7,470 bases of DNA from an uncultured Clostridia bacterium (GTDB lineage Bacteria > Bacillota > Clostridia > Christensenellales > Borkfalkiaceae): assembly GCA_947629605.1 (NCBI GenBank), contig CANREK010000057.1:1-7470 (forward strand), given 5' to 3'. The notes under the pieces were generated by a model. The model made no database searches. It saw only the letters and a program-made list of their open reading frames with translations, and was not told the DNA's origin. This document shows positions 1 to 2,613 of the stretch, in pieces (the stretch's first letter is position 1; the number at the start of each line of letters is the position of its first letter). A program made the position numbers and the translations under genes.

Positions 1-634
1 CTATTTTTTGAACCAACTTTCGCAGGAACAACTGAACAATGTCCTCTTCCCGCTTGCCGACCTTCAAAAGGAAGAGGTGCGACGCATCGCAGAAAAAAAC
101 GGCCTCGCGACGGCCAAAAAGAAGGATTCCACGGGTATCTGTTTCATCGGCGAGCGCAACTTCCGCAACTTTTTGAGGGAATATCTGCCCGCACAGCCGG
201 GGAAGATCCTGACCCTCTCGGGCGAGGAAGTCGGCGAACACATCGGGCTCATGTACTACACCCTCGGCCAGCGCAGAGGCCTCGACCTCGGCGGAAAACG
301 GGGGGAAGAGGGCAGATGGTTCGTCGTCAAAAAGGACTTGGAGCACAACATTTTGTATGTTTCCCACGGCGACGAGGGGCCGCTCTACTCCCACGGGTGT
401 GAGGTGTCGGGGTTCAACTTCATCCCGTTCCCGCCCGACGCGGAGGAATTTTGCTGCCGCGCAAAGTTCAGATACCGTCAGGAGGAGCAGGGGGTAAAGG
501 TCGCTAAAATCGACAATAAGTCGCTGAAAATTACCTTTGACGCGCCCCAACGCGCCGTCACGGAGGGACAGTATGCCGTGCTCTACGACGAGACGCAGTG
601 CCTCGGCGGCGGCGTCATAGAGAAAACGTGGTAA
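1..634 (+). CDS. mnmA: tRNA-specific 2-thiouridylase MnmA, C-terminal part (5' end outside window)
   Basis: MnmA makes 2-thiouridine at wobble position U34 of tRNA-Lys, -Glu and -Gln in the cytoplasm. It adenylates the uridine and then takes sulfur relayed from a cysteine desulfurase. Seen: the reading frame is already open at base 2 (YFLNQLSQEQL, the conserved block before the catalytic region), so the TTG at base 8 is not the start and the N-terminal PP-loop ATPase lies to the left. KDSTGICFIGER carries the second catalytic cysteine (codon 140-142; Cys199 in the E. coli enzyme). GLMYYTLGQRRGL follows, and then the C-terminal beta-barrel ending in EGQYAVLYDETQCLGGGVIE. The TAA stop is at 632-634. 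About 210 of the usual 350-370 residues are present, with no internal damage. No T-rich intrinsic terminator follows, so read-through towards spoIIR is possible. Confidence 0.96.
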   Translation, partial: YFLNQLSQEQLNNVLFPLADLQKEEVRRIAEKNGLATAKKKDSTGICFIGERNFRNFLREYLPAQPGKILTLSGEEVGEHIGLMYYTLGQRRGLDLGGKRGEEGRWFVVKKDLEHNILYVSHGDEGPLYSHGCEVSGFNFIPFPPDAEEFCCRAKFRYRQEEQGVKVAKIDNKSLKITFDAPQRAVTEGQYAVLYDETQCLGGGVIEKTW

Positions 635-641
635 AGAATTA

Positions 642-748
642 CCGCCGCGCTCATCCTGAGCGCAGCGAAGGATCCCGGCAAACGGGCGGAGTAACATTGT
701 ACTTCCGTAGGTTTGCTGGGATGCTTCACGTTCGTTCAGCATGAGCGC
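642..748. repeat. REPIN-like dispersed palindromic repeat, copy A (complete doublet)
   Basis: A non-coding element that recurs at 1512-1615. Its left arm (649-683) and right arm (711-746) are imperfect inverted copies around a 27-base centre, giving two hairpin units facing each other. Left hairpin: stem ATCCT/AGGAT (653-657/669-673), tandem G-A mismatches, then GC-GCA-GC, i.e. a GCGNAGC mini-hairpin. Right hairpin (721-742): stem ATGCT/AGCAT, again with tandem GA opposite GA when read on the minus strand. A CCCG-GCAAA-CGGG stem-loop follows the left hairpin (674-686). The core resembles the TCATTCTGAGCGAAGCGAAGAATC-type intergenic repeat seen in many bacterial genomes. The REP/REPIN comparison is structural inference; no RAYT transposase is in the window. 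Confidence 0.8.
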
Positions 749-800
749 ACGGCGTATCGCCGTGCATGCCCCCTCCGAGGAGGGGGGTAGGGGGGGTGGG
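747..800. repeat. GC hairpin plus G-run cluster (possible G-quadruplex) after repeat A
   Basis: Directly after repeat A there is a perfect 8-bp stem GCACGGCG/CGCCGTGC (747-754/758-765) with a TAT triloop. A second inverted pair, CCCCCTCC against GGAGGGGGG, follows around 770-787. It runs into G runs of six (782-787), seven (790-796) and three (798-800). These allow four G3 tracts with loops TA, G and T, a formal plus-strand G-quadruplex motif. No T tract follows, so this is not a canonical terminator, although strong structure here could reduce transcription from mnmA. It is probably part of a compound repeat. Confidence 0.55.
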
Positions 801-838
801 CAACGCCAAATGCTCCCCCCATTCCGCAAAAAATAAAT

Positions 839-868
839 GTATAAAATTTCTTTCATGTGTCGATAACT
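839..868 (+). promoter_or_regulatory. Candidate forespore (sigma-F/sigma-G type) promoter of spoIIR
   Basis: GTATA at 839-843 fits the sigma-F -35 pattern (GYWTA). After 15 bases, GTCGATAACT (859-868) partly fits the GGNRANANTW -10 pattern, with two mismatches in the defined positions. In Bacillus subtilis spoIIR is transcribed by sigma-F in the forespore, which motivates the assignment. The expected transcription start is about 875. The match is moderate and was made by eye. Confidence 0.4.
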
Positions 869-892
869 TCCGTGCAAGGTCACGGAGGTTAT
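863..892 (+). promoter_or_regulatory. Hairpin covering the spoIIR ribosome binding site
   Basis: ATAACTTCCGTG (863-874) pairs with CACGGAGGTTAT (881-892): 12 base pairs, all Watson-Crick except one G-U, around the six-base loop CAAGGT. The right arm contains the whole Shine-Dalgarno GGAGG (884-888) of spoIIR, whose ATG begins eight bases later. RNA starting well upstream would fold this stem and hide the site. RNA starting near 875, as expected from the candidate sigma-F promoter, would lack the left arm. The pairing is seen in the sequence; the regulatory reading is inference. Confidence 0.55.
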
Positions 893-896
893 TTTT

Positions 897-1421
897 ATGA
901 AAAAAATCGCAGTTATTGCACTGTTTGCGGTCGCCGTCGTCGGAATTCTCTGCTTCGGCATGCAGAAAAGCGAGACGCAGAACGCCGACTATCTGCGCGT
1001 ACATATCCGCGCCAATTCCAATTCGGAGACCGACCAAGCCGTCAAATATCGCGTGCGCGACGCGGTGGTGGAATTCCTCACGCCCACCGTTGCGGAATGC
1101 GAGACCAAGGCCGAAGCCATGGCGGCCGTAAAGAGACAGCTCCCCGCCATTTCCGCCGTCGCCGATGAGGTTTTGCGGGAGAACGGCTTCTCCTACGGCG
1201 CACGGGCGAGCCTTCGGCAGGAGGAATTCCCCACCCGTGTATACGAAAATGCGACGCTCGACGCGGGCATGTATGACGCGCTCATCGTGGAGCTCGGCAC
1301 GGGCACGGGGGATAATTGGTGGTGCGTCGTCTATCCGCCCCTCTGTTTCACCGCGGGGAACGGGAATATCGTCTATAAGTCGAAGATTTTGGAGATCATC
1401 CACCGCTTTTTCGGCGAATGA
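897..1421 (+). CDS. spoIIR: Stage II sporulation protein R (SpoIIR), secreted sporulation signal
   Basis: SpoIIR is made in the forespore, crosses into the intermembrane space and triggers the membrane protease SpoIIGA, which cleaves pro-sigma-E in the mother cell. Seen: 174 residues with an N-terminal hydrophobic signal or anchor segment (about residues 4-22, after KK). Family blocks follow: LRVHIRANSNSETDQAVKYR (33-52) with VRDAV, then FPTRVY (111-116), YDALIVELG (126-134) and GDNWWCVVYPPLCF (138-151). The protein is shorter than B. subtilis SpoIIR (about 220 residues) but contains all the conserved blocks. The start is fixed by GGAGG at 884-888, eight bases before ATG. It is monocistronic here, downstream of mnmA and followed by repeats. 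An RNA hairpin overlaps its ribosome binding site. Confidence 0.93.
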   Translation: MKKIAVIALFAVAVVGILCFGMQKSETQNADYLRVHIRANSNSETDQAVKYRVRDAVVEFLTPTVAECETKAEAMAAVKRQLPAISAVADEVLRENGFSYGARASLRQEEFPTRVYENATLDAGMYDALIVELGTGTGDNWWCVVYPPLCFTAGNGNIVYKSKILEIIHRFFGE

Positions 1422-1440
1422 GGGGACTCTCTTTTGAGGG

Positions 1441-1472
1441 AATTAAAAATTAAAAATGAAAAATTAAAAATT
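1441..1472. repeat. A/T-rich short tandem repeat after spoIIR
   Basis: Reiterated AATTAAAA/AAAATTAAAA units with one G interruption (TGAAAAATT), 20 bases after the spoIIR stop. It has the look of a simple-sequence intergenic repeat. Any protein read through it is low-complexity F/N/S/L and not credible. It contrasts sharply with the GC-rich hairpin that follows. Confidence 0.6.
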
Positions 1473-1493
1473 GCGGTTGGGTGATTGAGAATG

Positions 1494-1520
1494 GCGCGGC
1501 GGGCATATAGCCCGCCGCGC
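1494..1520. repeat. GC-rich 11-bp hairpin at the left edge of repeat B
   Basis: GCGCGGCGGGC (1494-1504) and GCCCGCCGCGC (1510-1520) form a perfect 11-bp stem with loop ATATA. The right arm runs into repeat B; the same CCGCCGCGC opens repeat A at 642, but there without a matching left arm. No T tract follows in either direction, so it is not a classical terminator, though it may protect the 3' end of spoIIR mRNA. Confidence 0.6.
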
Positions 1521-1615
1521 TCATCCTGAGCGCAGCGAAGGATCCCGGCAAACGGGCGGAGAAACATTATGCTTCCGTAGGTTTGCTGGCCTTCACGTTC
1601 GTTCAGCATGAGCGC
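1512..1615. repeat. REPIN-like dispersed palindromic repeat, copy B
   Basis: Nearly identical to copy A (642-748), base for base through the left hairpin (1523-1543, ATCCT/AGGAT with a GCGCAGC core) and the CCCGGCAAACGGGCGGAG segment. It differs at a few bases in the centre. In the right arm GGCCTTCACG stands where A has GGGATGCTTCACG, three bases longer, so the outer stem of the right hairpin is lost in B. The inner part (ACGTTCGT flanked by TC) is kept. The start of the next repeat unit lies five bases downstream. Confidence 0.8.
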
Positions 1616-1620
1616 CAACC

Positions 1621-1671
1621 GCTCATTCTGAGGGAGCGTAGCGACCGAAGAATCCCGGCAAACGGGCGGAG
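1621..1671. repeat. Single repeat arm, copy C, with extended GA-rich hairpin
   Basis: A lone left arm of the same family. Stem ATTCT/AGAAT (1625-1629/1649-1653) encloses GAGGGAGC-GTA-GCGACCGA. This pairs as tandem GA/GA, GG/CC, tandem GA/GA and GC/GC around a GTA loop, so the mismatch module occurs twice. It is followed by the same CCCGGCAAACGGGCGGAG as copies A and B. In place of the usual centre and right arm it joins the terminator module that starts at 1673. Confidence 0.75.
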
Positions 1672-1672
1672 T

Positions 1673-1721
1673 GTTCAACATAAGCCCAAAAAAGATCCCC
1701 GCGGGGTGCGGGGAACGGGGG
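1673..1721 (-). terminator. Intrinsic terminator of the HTH gene, carried on a repeated module
   Basis: Read on the minus strand, a stem of TCCCCGC/GCGGGGA (1696-1702/1708-1714) with a five-base loop is followed by six Ts (complement of A1688-1693). It lies about 35 bases past the stop of the minus-strand HTH gene. The whole block, including the GTTCAACATAA flank and G5 at the other end, recurs at 2532-2581 behind the lipoprotein gene with only a few differences. Confidence 0.8.
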
Positions 1722-1750
1722 AATCAACAAAAAGGGACAATTCAATCAAC

Positions 1751-2188
1751 TTATTTTTCTCTGCCGAGGACAAAATCGACGGAACAGCCAAAATAATCGG
1801 CGAGTTTGACAACGGATTCCAGGCTCGGCGAATAGACGCCGTTTTGCCAATTAAAAAACACGGAGTGCGTGATCGGCACTTCCTTGCAGAGCCGATATTT
1901 CTTGACATGGTAATATTCCAAAAGAAAGGCAAGCTGCGCGGGGAAGGGCGGAACAGGCAAAAAATTCATATGTTGCAGTTCGGGCGTTCTGCCGAGAAGA
2001 AAGTCCAGCGAGCAATGAAAACAGTCGGCCATTCTGATGAGCACGGCGATGTCGGGCAACTGCCCGCGCAGGTAGGAATAGGCCGCGACCTCACTGACGC
2101 CCACTCTCTCCGCAAGCATGGAGATCGTGAGATGATTGTCAAATAATAAATCTCTTAAATTTTCGACAAAATTCGACATATGTTCCAT
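1751..2188 (-). CDS. Tandem-HTH transcriptional regulator (XRE/Cro-CI type, two DNA-binding domains)
   Basis: A cytoplasmic DNA-binding protein of 145 residues made almost wholly of two lambda-repressor-like domains. Domain 1 is about residues 7-66 (LTISMLAERVGVSEVAAYSY as the HTH core, ending ADCFHCSLDFLLGR). Domain 2 is about 84-143 (YRLCKEVPITHSVFFNWQNG, ending ADYFGCSVDFVLGR). The matching ends point to internal duplication. A short proline-rich linker (about 76-84) joins them, with no ligand-binding or protease domain. ATG at 2188 is preferred: AGGAGA lies 13 bases upstream, somewhat far, and the next ATG (2179) is farther still. It is divergent from the 55-codon gene and shares its operator-like control region, which suggests autoregulation. 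The target and signal are unknown. Confidence 0.88.
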   Translation of the reverse strand: MEHMSNFVENLRDLLFDNHLTISMLAERVGVSEVAAYSYLRGQLPDIAVLIRMADCFHCSLDFLLGRTPELQHMNFLPVPPFPAQLAFLLEYYHVKKYRLCKEVPITHSVFFNWQNGVYSPSLESVVKLADYFGCSVDFVLGREK

Positions 2189-2208
2189 TTTTCCGTGAAA
2201 ATCTCCTA

Positions 2209-2237
2209 TTGCAATTATGTCCTGTTTGGATTATAAT
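2209..2237 (+). promoter_or_regulatory. Promoter of the 55-codon gene
   Basis: TTGCAA (2209-2214), a 17-base spacer, and a perfect TATAAT -10 (2232-2237), giving a start near 2244. The left arm of the 13-bp inverted repeat (2216-2228) lies in the spacer and the right arm begins about ten bases past the start, so a protein bound at either arm would block initiation or escape. Confidence 0.7.
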
Positions 2238-2265
2238 CAAAGCGCATTAAAGCAAACAGGACATA
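2216..2265. promoter_or_regulatory. Operator-like perfect 13-bp inverted repeat in the divergent control region
   Basis: TATGTCCTGTTTG (2216-2228) and its exact reverse complement CAAACAGGACATA (2253-2265) are separated by 24 bases holding both -10 boxes. A perfect repeat of this length between two divergent starts is unlikely by chance. It is the natural binding site for the adjacent HTH regulator. Each arm also contains TGTCCTGTTT, two TGT triplets five bases apart. Confidence 0.75.
2230..2258 (-). promoter_or_regulatory. Candidate promoter of the HTH regulator, sharing the -10 palindrome
   Basis: GATTATAATC (2229-2238) is palindromic, so it also gives TATAAT on the minus strand (2235 to 2230). 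The -35 position at 17 bases is TGTTTG (2258-2253), a weak match lying inside the right operator arm. The predicted start is near 2223, inside the left arm. The weak -35 suggests lower activity than the opposite promoter. Confidence 0.5.
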
Positions 2266-2286
2266 TTTTTATAAGGAGAAAAAAAG

Positions 2287-2454
2287 ATGGAACAAATGAA
2301 GTACAGTGTGACGGTCGACCAGATCCTGAACGATTTGGAGACGTTGACGGACGGCATCTTTGAGGCCGAAATCAAGCGGAGCGAGGCGGAACTATTGCTT
2401 ACTTTTTCTAACGGGCAGACCTTCCGCATCCGCGTCGAGGACATTTCCAAGTAA
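2287..2454 (+). CDS. Small acidic protein of unknown function, 55 residues
   Basis: An intact short gene starting MEQMKYSVTVDQILNDLE and ending RIRVEDISK, with the TAA stop at 2452-2454. Support: AAGGAG (2273-2278) eight bases before the ATG, a promoter with a perfect -10 box, and a strong hairpin terminator three bases after the stop. This is a complete single-gene transcription unit. The protein is acidic (11 D/E against 6 K/R), with no signal peptide, membrane segment or cysteine. It reads as an N-terminal helix (about 10-22) followed by two likely beta strands around an SNGQT turn (about 34-51). The family was not recognised. Position opposite the tandem-HTH gene suggests it is that regulator's main target or partner, for example a small effector or antagonist; this is inference from context only. 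Confidence 0.82.
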   Translation: MEQMKYSVTVDQILNDLETLTDGIFEAEIKRSEAELLLTFSNGQTFRIRVEDISK

Positions 2455-2457
2455 TTT

Positions 2458-2492
2458 GAAAGACCGCTTTCTTGCAAAGAAAGCGGTCTTTC
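2458..2492. terminator. Intrinsic terminator of the 55-codon gene
   Basis: A perfect 15-bp stem GAAAGACCGCTTTCT (2458-2472) with AGAAAGCGGTCTTTC (2478-2492) and loop TGCAA, directly after the stop codon. The T-rich side (TCTTTC) lies within the distal stem, as in common AAAGACCGC...GCGGTCTTT terminators of Firmicutes. The symmetry would also allow weak stopping from the other strand. Confidence 0.85.
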
Positions 2493-2518
2493 ATGAAAGG
2501 GAACGATGCGGACTTAAC

Positions 2519-2545
2519 TGCCTTCACGGCCGTTCAACATAACCC
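2519..2545. repeat. Degenerate right arm of the dispersed repeat (copy D)
   Basis: TGCCTTCACGGCCGTTCAACATAA matches the right arm of copy B (GGCCTTCACGTTCGTTCAGCATGA). On the minus strand the inner ACGGCCGT palindrome is flanked by GA on both sides as in the other copies, but the outer stem has decayed. It leads directly into the terminator module, mirroring the junction at 1671-1687. Confidence 0.55.
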
Positions 2546-2581
2546 AAAAAAAAGATCCCCGCGGGGTGCGGGGATCGGGGG
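2532..2581 (-). terminator. Intrinsic terminator of the lipoprotein gene, second copy of the repeated module
   Basis: On the minus strand GATCCCCGC/GCGGGGATC (2554-2562/2568-2576), a perfect 9-bp stem with loop ACCCC, is followed by eight Ts (complement of A2546-2553). It lies about 37 bases past the lipoprotein stop, nearly the same distance as the copy at 1673-1721 from its gene. This copy has the longer stem and T tract. Confidence 0.87.
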
Positions 2582-2613
2582 TGTAATGTTCAAAAAACAT
2601 CACTTATGTGCGA

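Noticed and set aside
726..1403. Minus-strand frame of 225 codons opposite spoIIR
   Set aside because: It starts in the repeat region, has no domain, and lies opposite a well-supported spoIIR.
642..1671. CRISPR-like array, because similar units recur
   Set aside because: There are only three or four units, with unequal spacing, arms in inverted orientation and no regular unique spacers or cas genes.
1373..1681. Minus-strand frame of 102 codons after spoIIR
   Set aside because: It is a translation of repeats (the FAGILRCAQDE string and the A/T tandem repeat), a typical spurious peptide in such genomes.
1583..2146. Plus-strand frame of 187 codons
   Set aside because: It runs through repeats and then antisense to the HTH gene; there is no RBS and no domain.
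1751..2454. Toxin-antitoxin module from the HTH gene and the small divergent gene
   Set aside because: The genes are divergent rather than co-transcribed and the 55-residue protein shows no toxin motif; regulator plus target is the safer description.
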